From assembly GCA_913056175.1 (NCBI GenBank), contig CAJXLM010000006.1, positions 24,172 to 88,171 of the forward strand: a stretch of DNA of 64,000 bases, read 5' to 3'. Numbering within the stretch: position 1 is the stretch's first letter; each line of letters starts with the position of its first letter. A program made the translations under genes and the position numbers. The notes beneath the pieces are model-generated. The model was not told where the DNA came from. It searched no databases and saw only the letters and a list, made by a program, of their open reading frames with translations. Shown piece after piece: positions 50,998 to 59,170 of this stretch. Origin of the DNA: an uncultured Opitutia bacterium (GTDB taxonomy: Bacteria; Verrucomicrobiota; Verrucomicrobiia; Opitutales; Puniceicoccaceae).

Positions 50998-52596
50998 TCA
51001 GTCCGGGCGCGGGGCGAGAATCCAGCTCGGGTCCCGCACGAGGAACTGGTACCGCCCCCGCCAGGCACTCCACTCCCCGACCAGGGAGACCGGCGTGCCC
51101 GGCCGGAGGCCCGCGAGCCATGTGCGCAGGTCGCGGCGAAAGGCGTAGACCGGATAGACCCGGCCGTCGACGCGGATCCGCAGGGGCCGACCGGAAACCC
51201 ATGTGCCCTCCACCCGGTAGGGTCGACCCATCTGTGCGGGCCACTCCTCGCGGGGGCGGGCGTGCAGGTCGGCGAGGTCGGCGACCGGCGGCGCCCCCGG
51301 ACGGTCGAGCCGATAGTCAAAGGGATAGATGAGGTCCTCGCCCGGCCGGGGGCGGCCCGGATCTACGAGCGTGAGCGGGGGTGCTCCCGGGGGGACGACC
51401 TCGTAGCGAGCCAGCAGGGGGAAGTGGTCACTGCCTCCGCGAGCGCCGTCGCCCGCCCCGAACGAGAACTCCCGCGGCCGTCCCCAGGAATCCGCGGTGA
51501 TTCCCGGCAGGCGAAGGACGCGGAAGGAGCCGTCGACATAGCGGATCCCTGAGGCGTCGTAGAGACCGGGTGTGTGCAGCAGGTGCATCAGCGAGCTGCG
51601 CACCCCTCGCCAGACTTCGGAGTACCGCTCCGGCGGTGGAAGTTCGTACCACAGATTGTAGAGAGCCCGCTTCCCCGCGGCCGTTGCCCGCTCGTTTCCC
51701 TGCGAGCCGAGCAGGTCCGTGAGGCCGGCGGGCTCGCCGGGCGGCAGGATCTCGCCTTGGTTGTAGTAGGAGTTCAAGTCGCCCCCCACGAGGATCTCCG
51801 CCCGCGGGTCCGCCTCCAGCAACAGGTCGACCGCGTTCCGCACCGTCCGCGCGTTGTCCCGGCGGATCGGTTCGGAGGTCGGATCGGAGGCTCCGGATTT
51901 CCAGTGGTTGTTGAGGGTGATCAACCGGTAGCCCTCCACCGCGTGCACCACCACGAGCAGTTCGCGCGCCTGCCGCAGCGGCAGGGCCATCACTCGCTCG
52001 ATGGGAAAGGTACTGAAGGTGGCGTTGACGTGCGGTGGGCCTTCGCCGGACTCTCCGCCCGCGGGCGGCAGGGCCACCTCATACGGGCCCAGGCCCTCGT
52101 CGTGGAGGTGCTTGGCGAGGAGGGCAACCGCCGGCAACCCCCGCACCTCCTCCTCAACCGGAGGTTCCAGCATGGCCCGCACCGTGGTCTCGCCGTAACG
52201 CTCGTGGAAAGCCGCCCAGTCGTTCCCCCCGCTCGACGGCGTACGATCCCGCTCCAGCTCCTGGAAAAGGATGATCTCCGGACCCCGCCCCCCGTTCACG
52301 GTAGCGAGCGTGGCGGAGAGGAAGTCCAGCTTCGCGAGAAGCGCACCGGCCGAGTACGGGACGCCCTCCCCCGGCGCCTTGTCCTGTCGGTAATCGGCGA
52401 AGTCGGCCACCCCGTCGAGGTCGAAGAGGTTCTCCCCATTGAGGACCACCACCGCGAACGTTCGCTCCCTGCTCGGCTCCGCCCCGGCGGCCCCGAGGAG
52501 GAGGAAAAGCAGGCCGAGGAGCCCGGCAGCCACGCCCGACCGCCCGGCGGCCTTGGTTGACCTGAGCGGAAAGCGGGATTTGGCTGGGCGGATCAT
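50998..52596 (-). CDS. Secreted endonuclease/exonuclease/phosphatase-family protein
   Basis: 532 residues. A basic N-terminus and hydrophobic stretch (GVAAGLLGLLFLLLGAAGAE, about 21-40) form a signal peptide. The EEP fold shows VLNGENLFD, LFQELERDRT, LITLNNHWKSG, ILVGGDLNSYYN and the closing catalytic GGSDHFPLL. The C-terminal 130 residues (about 395-532) include an OB-like, strand-rich segment with GTPVSLVGEWSAW. Related proteins are extracellular nucleases or phosphodiesterases; the substrate is unknown. Its ATG at 52596 overlaps the divergent ispH start by two bases, leaving no space between the genes, so a GTG around 52530 may be the real start. Confidence 0.83.
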   Translation of the reverse strand: MIRPAKSRFPLRSTKAAGRSGVAAGLLGLLFLLLGAAGAEPSRERTFAVVVLNGENLFDLDGVADFADYRQDKAPGEGVPYSAGALLAKLDFLSATLATVNGGRGPEIILFQELERDRTPSSGGNDWAAFHERYGETTVRAMLEPPVEEEVRGLPAVALLAKHLHDEGLGPYEVALPPAGGESGEGPPHVNATFSTFPIERVMALPLRQARELLVVVHAVEGYRLITLNNHWKSGASDPTSEPIRRDNARTVRNAVDLLLEADPRAEILVGGDLNSYYNQGEILPPGEPAGLTDLLGSQGNERATAAGKRALYNLWYELPPPERYSEVWRGVRSSLMHLLHTPGLYDASGIRYVDGSFRVLRLPGITADSWGRPREFSFGAGDGARGGSDHFPLLARYEVVPPGAPPLTLVDPGRPRPGEDLIYPFDYRLDRPGAPPVADLADLHARPREEWPAQMGRPYRVEGTWVSGRPLRIRVDGRVYPVYAFRRDLRTWLAGLRPGTPVSLVGEWSAWRGRYQFLVRDPSWILAPRPD

Positions 52597-53485
52597 GAAG
52601 GTTCTACGAGCAAAGAGTGCCGGGTTTTGCTGGGGTGTGGAACGGGCGATCCGGATTGCGGAGGCCTATTCGCAGGAAGGCAAACAAAAGGTCCTCACCG
52701 ACGGCCCGCTGATCCACAACTCACAGATGATGGAACGGCTGGAGAGCGAGAGGATCCACGAGGTCGGCGACTACACCAGCGAGGCCAAGCTCGACCTCTC
52801 CGCCGAGGAAAAGGAGAACTCCGTCCTCGTGGTCCGCGCCCACGGTATCTCCCCGGAGCGGCGCAAGTACCTCAAGAGCCTCGGCATGGAATTCAAGGAC
52901 GCCACCTGTCCCGATGTCGGGATCATCGCCGGGCGCATCAAGGCGGGGGCCCGCAAGGGCAAGAACACCGTCATTTTCGGCGACCCCAAGCACCCGGAGG
53001 TCATCGGCCTGCTCGGCTACGCCGGGGGGCGCGGCCATGTCGTCCAGAGCGAGGAGGACATCGCCCGGCTTCCCGAGCTCGAGGGCGGCGTGGCCATGGT
53101 CTCGCAGTCGACGATGTTCGTCCACGAGTTCGAGCGCCTCTCCGGCATCCTCCGGGAACGGTATCCGGAGGCCGAGATCTACGACACCATTTGCGGAGCC
53201 ACCAAGGAACGGCAGACCGACCTCCGCAAGCTCGTCCAGGAGGGAGCCGAGGCGATCGTGGTCATCGGTGGCCACCACTCCGCAAACACCCGCAAACTGG
53301 CCAAGCTCGCCGAGGACCACGACCGGCCCACCTACCACATCGAGACGGCCGACCAGATCGACGAGGAGGAAATGCGTCGGTATGCGGTGGTCGGCGTGAC
53401 TGCCGGGGCCTCCACCCCCGATTTCATCATCGACTCGGTCGAGAAGCGCCTGGCGGCCATCGAGCCGATGGCGATGACCGAATGA
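52595..53485 (+). CDS. ispH: 4-hydroxy-3-methylbut-2-enyl diphosphate reductase
   Basis: The last enzyme of the MEP pathway, reducing HMBPP to IPP and DMAPP at a [4Fe-4S] cluster. 296 residues. The three cluster cysteines are in AGFCWGVERA, DATCPDVG and DTICGATKE. The catalytic Glu region is intact (SQSTMF). The diphosphate-binding segment is HHSANTRKL, where the common form is NSSNT, so one Ser is Ala but Ser and Asn are kept. The start ATG 52595 is the first Met of the family. The adenine deaminase gene is coupled by ATGA at 53482. It supplies isoprenoid units to the polyprenyl synthase and carotenoid genes nearby. Confidence 0.95.
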   Translation: MKVLRAKSAGFCWGVERAIRIAEAYSQEGKQKVLTDGPLIHNSQMMERLESERIHEVGDYTSEAKLDLSAEEKENSVLVVRAHGISPERRKYLKSLGMEFKDATCPDVGIIAGRIKAGARKGKNTVIFGDPKHPEVIGLLGYAGGRGHVVQSEEDIARLPELEGGVAMVSQSTMFVHEFERLSGILRERYPEAEIYDTICGATKERQTDLRKLVQEGAEAIVVIGGHHSANTRKLAKLAEDHDRPTYHIETADQIDEEEMRRYAVVGVTAGASTPDFIIDSVEKRLAAIEPMAMTE

Positions 53486-55149
53486 ACCACCCGGAACCGA
53501 CTGCCGCGGGGCCGTCCCCGGCTTTCGCCGGGCTCATCGCCGATGTCCACCGCGGTATCTTTTTCCCGGGGCGTTTTCGCGTCGAGGCGGGCCGGATCCG
53601 TGACCTCCGGGAGGATCCCGGCGCTCCCCCCGGGCCTCTCTTCGCACCCGGGCTCGTCGACGCCCACCTCCACATCGAGAGCACGCTGCTCAGCCCGGCC
53701 GAGTTCGGACGCTTCGCCCCTGTGCACGGCACCGTGGCCACCGTCAGCGACCCTCACGAGATCGGCAACGTGGCCGGGATGGCCGGGGTCGACTGGATGA
53801 TCGAGGCCGGGCGCGATTCGCCCGTGAAGATCGCCTGGGGCGCCCCCTCCTGCGTGCCCGCGACCCCTCTCGATCCTTCCGGTGCCTCCTTCGGGCCCGA
53901 AGAAATTGCGCGCCTTCTCGACCGCCCCGAGGTCCTCTACCTCGCCGAGGTCATGAACTTCCCCGCGGTGATCGGCCGGGATCCCGCCATGGAGGCGATC
54001 CTCGCGGTGGCCCGCCAGCGCGGGGTTCCCCTCGACGGGCACGCGCCGGGCGTCAGGGGCGAGGATCTGCGCCGTTACGCCGCGGCCGGGATCTCCACCG
54101 ACCACGAGTCCACCACCCTCGAGGAGGCCCGCGAGAAGATCGCCGCCGGATTGTTCGTCGCCATCCGGGAAGGATCCGCCGCCCGCAATTTCGAGGCCCT
54201 CTGGCCGCTCCTGCAGGAGGCTCCCGACCGTTGCTTCTTCTGTAGCGACGACCGGCATCCCGATGACCTCGTCGAGAGCCATGTCGACGGGATGGTCCGC
54301 CGCGCCATCGCTCTCGGGGTCGACCCGATGGTGGCTCTCCGGACCGCCACCCTCCATCCCGTGCGCCACTACGGCCTCCCCGTTGGCCTTCTCCGGGAGG
54401 GTGACCCGGCGGACTTCGTGGTGGTGCCCGGTCCCGAAGACTTCCACGTCGAACAAACCTGGATCGACGGGCGCCTCGTCGCCGAAGGGGGACTCCCGCG
54501 GACCGAGGCCCGGCCGGTCCCTCCCCTCAATGTCTTCCGCGCCCGCCCGGTCGCCACGGAGGATCTGTACCCGCGCGGTCACGCCGATCGCCCGATGCTG
54601 GCGATTCAGGCACGGGACGGGGAAATCGTCACGGACCGGGCGAGTGTGCGGCCGTCGCTCGACTCCGCCGGTCGGCTCCGCGCTGACCCGGGCCGCGACC
54701 AGCTGAAAATCGCGGTGGTCGACCGCTACCGCCCCTCTCCTCCCGCAGTCGGCCTCGTCCTCGGCTTCGGTCTGCAGAGCGGGGCGATCGCCGGAAGCGT
54801 AGCCCACGATTGCCACCACGTCATCGGAGTCGGGGCCGACGAGCCTTCCCTCGAGCGCGCCCTCAATGCCGTGATCCGTGCGCAAGGAGGACTCGCCCTC
54901 GCCTCCCCCGAGGAGCAGCTCACCTATCCCCTTCCCCTCGCCGGGCTCATGGGTGAAGGGCCGACGGAGGAAGCCGCCCGGCGCTTTCTCGCCCTGACCG
55001 CGCGGGCGCACGGGCTTGGTTGCACCCTGCGGTCGCCGTTCATGACCCTGTCCTTTCTTGCCCTGGTCGTCATCCCCTCCCTGAAGATCAGTGCGGGCGG
55101 CCTCTTCGACGTCGACCGTTTTGCTTTTATCGACCCCTGGGAGGGTTAG
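53482..55149 (+). CDS. ade: Adenine deaminase (Ade family)
   Basis: A metal-dependent amidohydrolase converting adenine to hypoxanthine and ammonia. 555 residues. Seen: FAPGLVDAHLHIESTLLSPAEF with the metal HxH pair, DPHEIGNVAG, LDGHAPGVRGEDL, FCSDDRHPDDLVES and, in the C-terminal domain, HDCHHVIGVGADE and GGLALASPEEQL. Length and motifs match the adenine deaminase family rather than the adenosine deaminase-like type. It is translationally coupled to ispH, an unrelated function. Its TAG stop overlaps the stop of the convergent HtrA-like gene by 4 nt. Confidence 0.94.
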   Translation: MNHPEPTAAGPSPAFAGLIADVHRGIFFPGRFRVEAGRIRDLREDPGAPPGPLFAPGLVDAHLHIESTLLSPAEFGRFAPVHGTVATVSDPHEIGNVAGMAGVDWMIEAGRDSPVKIAWGAPSCVPATPLDPSGASFGPEEIARLLDRPEVLYLAEVMNFPAVIGRDPAMEAILAVARQRGVPLDGHAPGVRGEDLRRYAAAGISTDHESTTLEEAREKIAAGLFVAIREGSAARNFEALWPLLQEAPDRCFFCSDDRHPDDLVESHVDGMVRRAIALGVDPMVALRTATLHPVRHYGLPVGLLREGDPADFVVVPGPEDFHVEQTWIDGRLVAEGGLPRTEARPVPPLNVFRARPVATEDLYPRGHADRPMLAIQARDGEIVTDRASVRPSLDSAGRLRADPGRDQLKIAVVDRYRPSPPAVGLVLGFGLQSGAIAGSVAHDCHHVIGVGADEPSLERALNAVIRAQGGLALASPEEQLTYPLPLAGLMGEGPTEEAARRFLALTARAHGLGCTLRSPFMTLSFLALVVIPSLKISAGGLFDVDRFAFIDPWEG

Positions 55150-56165
55150 GTGCCGGAGGCAGCCGCCTCCCCTTGCTCCGGTACTTTCCCGGGCGGGCGG
55201 GCCTCCACCTGCAAGCCGATATTTCTCTCCTCCCCGTCGCGCAGGATGGTCATGTCGAGGAATTGGCCCGGCCGGGTGAGGAAAAAGACGGAACGCATCC
55301 GATCGATGGTGGAGGCACCCTCGCCGTCGAGGGAGAGGATGCGGTCTCCTTCCCGCAAGCCAGCCGCCTCCCCGGGCCCCCCAGCCTCCACCGCCGTCAC
55401 CACCAACGGCTCGTCGTCGCCGATGCGGCGCGGACGCTTCTCGACTTCGAGGCCGATCCAGCCCTCCTCGACCTCCCCCGAGAGGACAAGATCGTTGCGC
55501 ACCCGTTCGAGGGCCTCCACCGGAAGCACGTAGGAGGCGGAAACCTCCGGGAGAGAGGCGACAATCATCCCGAGGAGTCGCCCGTTCAGGTCCAGCACGG
55601 GTGCCCCTCCCTCCCCTGGGTTGGCCGGGATCGTTGTGCGCAGATAAGGGGTGGGGAAGACCCGCTCCCCAAAATTGCTGTCCTCCCCGCTGACAAGTCC
55701 CATCCGCGGGGAGGGCGGGAATTCGAGGGCGCAGCCGATGGAGACCAGGAGGGTGCCCACCTCCGGTCGGCGTGCCTCGTCGAGAGCGATATACTGGAAA
55801 GGACTTCCCCGCACGCCCTGCACCTGGAGGAGCGCGATGTTGGTCCGGGCGTGGGTACCCTCCAGGCGCGCCGGATAGCGGAGGTCGCCGTGCTCAATCC
55901 AGAGCCGCTCCGCCCCCGTGATGATACTGGCGTTGGTGAGAAGCAGCCCCCGGGAGCTGATGAAAAAGCCCGTGCCCACCCGCAGGGAAACCTCCCCCTC
56001 CTCGTCCTCGTGCACCGCCTTGATGCGGACCACCTTTTCCTCGTTGGCGGAAAACACCTCCACCATCCGACGCTGTAGCGCGAGGGCATCGTCCACCGGC
56101 CCGGCGGCCCACACGCCGCTCATCCCGAGCAGGACCCCGGCCAGAATGCCCGCGATCCGGCGCAT
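55146..56165 (-). CDS. HtrA-like protein with PDZ domain and lost catalytic triad
   Basis: 339 residues, with signal peptide IAGILAGVLLGMSGVWAAG. The trypsin-like fold is clear from GTGFFISSRGLLLTN, RTNIALLQV, VSIGCALEFPPSP and NPGEGGAPVLDLNGRLLGM. Against HtrA/DegS, the catalytic His (TNxHVV) is Ser80 (TNASII), the Asp (RTDIAVL) is Asn109, and the nucleophile Ser (NSGGP) is Gly186. A PDZ domain (about 225-330, with VVTAVEAGGPGEAAGLREGDRIL) follows. It should bind but not cleave peptides. It is the third gene behind an ECF sigma factor and a membrane protein on the same strand, with 5 nt spacing. Confidence 0.9.
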   Translation of the reverse strand: MRRIAGILAGVLLGMSGVWAAGPVDDALALQRRMVEVFSANEEKVVRIKAVHEDEEGEVSLRVGTGFFISSRGLLLTNASIITGAERLWIEHGDLRYPARLEGTHARTNIALLQVQGVRGSPFQYIALDEARRPEVGTLLVSIGCALEFPPSPRMGLVSGEDSNFGERVFPTPYLRTTIPANPGEGGAPVLDLNGRLLGMIVASLPEVSASYVLPVEALERVRNDLVLSGEVEEGWIGLEVEKRPRRIGDDEPLVVTAVEAGGPGEAAGLREGDRILSLDGEGASTIDRMRSVFFLTRPGQFLDMTILRDGEERNIGLQVEARPPGKVPEQGEAAASGT

Positions 56166-56170
56166 CCCCC

Positions 56171-56701
56171 CTAAAAGAGGACGCGACTTCCGGGACGGTC
56201 AGGGGTGCCGTCGGGACCGAGGCTTTCCGCCACGTAGACCGCCTGGCGCAGGTTCCCGGCATCCCCGCTGCGCCATTCTTCGCCACCGCCCTGCGCTCCG
56301 GCACGGGCGGATTCACTCGCAAAAACCTCGATCACGAAATCCTGCCGTTCCGCCCCGGTGTCCTCGGCCGCCGCCACCGGAATCCACGACTCGGGACTCG
56401 TCGCCGCTCGCGGGACGGAGAGGGGGGAGGAGGATTCCGTAAGAAGCATCCCCACGAGGGCGGCGACTAACACCAGCCCGGCAAGGGCACCGGCAGGCCG
56501 GCCGAGAAAAGTGAACCCGCGCTCGAGAAGCGACCGCTGCCGTACCACCGACTGAACAATACCCCGCTCCAGATCGCGATCGAACTTCGCCCAGAAAGCG
56601 GCGTCGGGCTGCTCGGCCCGCTTGAGCCGGAGCAACTCCTCCAGAGAGGGCCGCGATTCGGGAATCCGGTCGGCCGGGCTGTTTTCCACCTTATCGGACA
56701 T
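56171..56701 (-). CDS. Single-pass membrane protein, putative anti-sigma factor
   Basis: I do not recognise a family. The 176 residues divide into an acidic/basic N-terminal part of about 70 residues (LEELLRLKRAEQPDAAFWAKF), one membrane helix (about 70-90, AGALAGLVLVAALVGMLL) and an 85-residue C-terminal part predicted to be periplasmic. The start overlaps the end of the ECF sigma gene by 11 nt and the HtrA-like gene follows after 5 nt. This position and topology suggest it restrains the sigma factor, as anti-sigma proteins do, but no zinc-binding anti-sigma motif (HxxxCxxC) is present. The role is inferred from context only. Confidence 0.72.
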   Translation of the reverse strand: MSDKVENSPADRIPESRPSLEELLRLKRAEQPDAAFWAKFDRDLERGIVQSVVRQRSLLERGFTFLGRPAGALAGLVLVAALVGMLLTESSSPLSVPRAATSPESWIPVAAAEDTGAERQDFVIEVFASESARAGAQGGGEEWRSGDAGNLRQAVYVAESLGPDGTPDRPGSRVLF

Positions 56702-57311
56702 AGGATTGCAGCAGGGATTGCAGTTGTTGCTTGGCGTAGTGCAGGCGGGACCGGACGGTGCCGGTGGAGACTTTCAGGACTTCCGCAATTTCCTCGTGGC
56801 TCATGCCCTCCACTTCGAAGAGAACAACGACGGTTCTGTGCTTAGGAGACAACTGCTGCAGCGCTTCGTTCAATTTTTCCTGCAATTCGCGCAGGACCAC
56901 CGGGCGATCCGAGCGGTTGGCACTGGTCATCGCCTCCAGCCACTCCGCGTTGACGGTCTCCTCTTGGAGGTCCTCGTAATTGAAGAAATGGCGCAGCCGG
57001 TTCTTCCTGAGATGGCTGAGGGTGGTATTCACCGCGATGCGGTAGAGCCAGGTGAAGAACTGCGAACGACCCCGGAACCGGTCGAGGGAGCGGAACGCCT
57101 TGATGAAGGTTTCCTGGGCGAGGTCATTCGCGTCTTCCCGATTCGAAGTCAGGTTGTAGATCACGCTGAAGATCCGGCCCTTGTACTTGTGCACGAGAGA
57201 AGAGTACGCCGCCTGGTCGCCGGCCCTGACCCGCGCGACGAGGCGGAAGTCCGGATCGTCGCTAACGGTCTGTGCTCCCGCCGCTCCGACAGCTGCCTCT
57301 GCGTCTCGCAT
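56691..57311 (-). CDS. RNA polymerase sigma factor, ECF (RpoE-like) family
   Basis: 206 residues. Region 2 is seen in DFRLVARVRAGDQAAYSSLV, REDANDLAQETFIKAF and WLYRIAVNTTLSHLRK. Region 4 has the helix-turn-helix in EGMSHEEIAEVLKVSTGTVRSRLHYAKQQL. This is the RpoE-like ECF pattern that directs transcription of envelope-stress genes. The gene begins a three-gene run with a membrane protein and an HtrA-like protein. The upstream region has no clear GAACTT-type -35 box, so autoregulation cannot be read from the sequence. A polyprenyl synthase gene lies upstream on the same strand, 55 nt away. Confidence 0.93.
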   Translation of the reverse strand: MRDAEAAVGAAGAQTVSDDPDFRLVARVRAGDQAAYSSLVHKYKGRIFSVIYNLTSNREDANDLAQETFIKAFRSLDRFRGRSQFFTWLYRIAVNTTLSHLRKNRLRHFFNYEDLQEETVNAEWLEAMTSANRSDRPVVLRELQEKLNEALQQLSPKHRTVVVLFEVEGMSHEEIAEVLKVSTGTVRSRLHYAKQQLQSLLQSYVR

Positions 57312-57366
57312 CCTACCAACTTAGAAAGCCTTTCCGCTCCCGGCAAGGGGGAAAGGGGAATCGGCA

Positions 57367-58383
57367 CTACACACCGGAAAAGCGACTTTCGACATAGTCC
57401 GCCAGCTCGAGCGGAAGCTCGTTGCCAGTGCGCGCCGCGAACTGGGTCGCCCCCGCTCGCGCCTGCTCGAGCTCCTCGCGGAAATAGCCGCGAACCCGGT
57501 CGACCACGCCCCGCTCCCGCATGAGCCGCTGCAGGTCATGGCGGGCCCCGTTGAGCCGGTCACCCACCGCGGTGAACGGATCGGATCCGCCCTCGCCACT
57601 CATGACCTCGTGCAGAAGAAGCAGCGGCAGGGTCCCTTTCCCGGAGTGGAAATCGGTGCCGAGCGTCTTGCCGGTGCTTTTCTCACTGCCAAGGACATCG
57701 AGAAGATCGTCGTAGATCTGGTAGGCGATTCCCAGGTGCCGCCCGAGCGCCGCCGCCTCGGCCACACTCTCCCCGCGGGGATGCCCGAGAATGGCTCCCA
57801 GACGACAGGCCACTTCAAACAGCACGGCTGTCTTTCGCTCGATGATGCGGAAGTATCGCTCCAGCCCATGCCGGTCCTCGCCCGGCTCCAGCGATTGCTC
57901 GACCTCCCCTGCACAGACCTTGCGGGTCGCCTCCGAAACCAGCCGGCAGACCTCCGTCGTCGGGAAACGACTGGCCACTTGCAAGGACTGGGCAAAGAGC
58001 GCGTCGCCGAGGAGAACAGCAGAGGTCACCCCGTGCTTGCGGGAGACCGTGGGGGAGTCGTGCCGCAGCTCGGCCTCGTCGAGGATGTCGTCGTGCACGA
58101 GGGTCGCCAAGTGGACCAGCTCCACGACGGCCGCGGCCCGGACCATCTCTTCGTTGAAGTCGCCCTGCGCGTTCGTTCCGGTCAGGAACAAGGCGATCGG
58201 TCGCAGGCGCTTGCCGCTGTGCCCAAGGGCATAGTCGACGAGTTCGCGCAACTCCGGCTCGAAATCGCTCCGCATCGCGGCGAAGTACTCATCCAGCTGG
58301 ACCAGAAAGGGTCCGGCAGTCTCGAAGAAACGAAGAGGAGACTCCGCCGCATCTTCCCGGTTCTGCGAAGCGATCAAAGGCAT
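57367..58383 (-). CDS. Polyprenyl diphosphate synthase (trans-type)
   Basis: Chain-elongating trans-isoprenyl diphosphate synthase. 338 residues. The first Asp-rich motif is LVHDDILDEAELRHDSPT and the second is YQIYDDLLDVLGSEKSTGKT. ALGHSGKRLRPIALFLTG is the IPP-binding opening. The class covers octaprenyl/solanesyl (quinone side chain) and geranylgeranyl diphosphate synthases (carotenoid precursor). Chain length depends on residues before the first Asp-rich motif, which I cannot interpret with confidence. With ispH and crtB in the window, both quinone and carotenoid supply are plausible. ATG 58383 is the family start; the frame is open much further upstream. Confidence 0.9.
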   Translation of the reverse strand: MPLIASQNREDAAESPLRFFETAGPFLVQLDEYFAAMRSDFEPELRELVDYALGHSGKRLRPIALFLTGTNAQGDFNEEMVRAAAVVELVHLATLVHDDILDEAELRHDSPTVSRKHGVTSAVLLGDALFAQSLQVASRFPTTEVCRLVSEATRKVCAGEVEQSLEPGEDRHGLERYFRIIERKTAVLFEVACRLGAILGHPRGESVAEAAALGRHLGIAYQIYDDLLDVLGSEKSTGKTLGTDFHSGKGTLPLLLLHEVMSGEGGSDPFTAVGDRLNGARHDLQRLMRERGVVDRVRGYFREELEQARAGATQFAARTGNELPLELADYVESRFSGV

Positions 58384-58436
58384 GCTATCGGGACCGTAGA
58401 CCTTGTGTGGGGAAAAGCAAGCAAGGCCCTCTTCTC

Positions 58437-59012
58437 TCAGGAACCGGGCTTCACCGCTGGAATCGCCGCGAGGTCCCCGGGCAAATCCGTAGGCGCGTAG
58501 GTGGGAATCTCCAGGGTGACGAGCGCCTCGAAAGGGATGGCGAAGCCGAGGTCCCCGCCGCCCCGGTTGACGAGGACGGCCAATGCCACCGGCAGGGCGC
58601 CCGCCGCCTCCACGAGGGCGATGGTTTCCCGGGCCCTCCCCCCGCGGGTCACCACATCCTCGACCACGAGCACCCGCTCCCCCGCTGCCAGCCGGAATCC
58701 CCGCCGGAGGACAAGGCTGCCCCCGGCATCCTTCTCTGCAAAGAGGAAGCGGGCGGCCGACTGCCGGGCCACCTCCTGCCCGAGGACCAGCCCCCCCATC
58801 GCCGGGGCGACCACCGTCGAATAGTCCAGCCCCACCAGCCGCTCCCGGAGGAGCTCCGCCAGCCGCTCGACCCGGCCAAGATCCTCGCAGACCCGCGCGC
58901 ACTGGAAAAACTGTCGGCTGTGCAGACCAGAACGCAGGATGAAGTGGCCCTCCAGCAGGGCCCCACTCTCCCGGAACATCCGGAGGGCCTCGTCTTCCGC
59001 CGTTTCCGCCAT
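58437..59012 (-). CDS. pyrE: Orotate phosphoribosyltransferase
   Basis: Converts orotate and PRPP to orotidine 5'-monophosphate in pyrimidine synthesis. 191 residues from ATG 59012. The N-terminal LEGHFILRSGLHSRQFFQ is the family's substrate region and the PRPP-binding motif is RVLVVEDVVTRGGRARETI. The flexible-loop Lys is in LFAEKDAGG. A TTG 36 nt upstream would extend the protein and is less likely. Divergent from smc, with 158 nt between the two starts, and 53 nt upstream of the polyprenyl synthase gene. Confidence 0.92.
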   Translation of the reverse strand: MAETAEDEALRMFRESGALLEGHFILRSGLHSRQFFQCARVCEDLGRVERLAELLRERLVGLDYSTVVAPAMGGLVLGQEVARQSAARFLFAEKDAGGSLVLRRGFRLAAGERVLVVEDVVTRGGRARETIALVEAAGALPVALAVLVNRGGGDLGFAIPFEALVTLEIPTYAPTDLPGDLAAIPAVKPGS

Positions 59013-59170
59013 CTCCCTGACCGTGGCGACCCGTCCCCGGCGGGGCAACGCCCATCGCGGGAACCTGCCCCGTACCGAGGGGCCGACAGCTCCTCTCTCC
59101 CCGCCGCCCTCCCGAAGACAGTCTTGCCTGCGCCCGGGCCCGGCAACACCCTCCCGATTTCTCCACGCGC

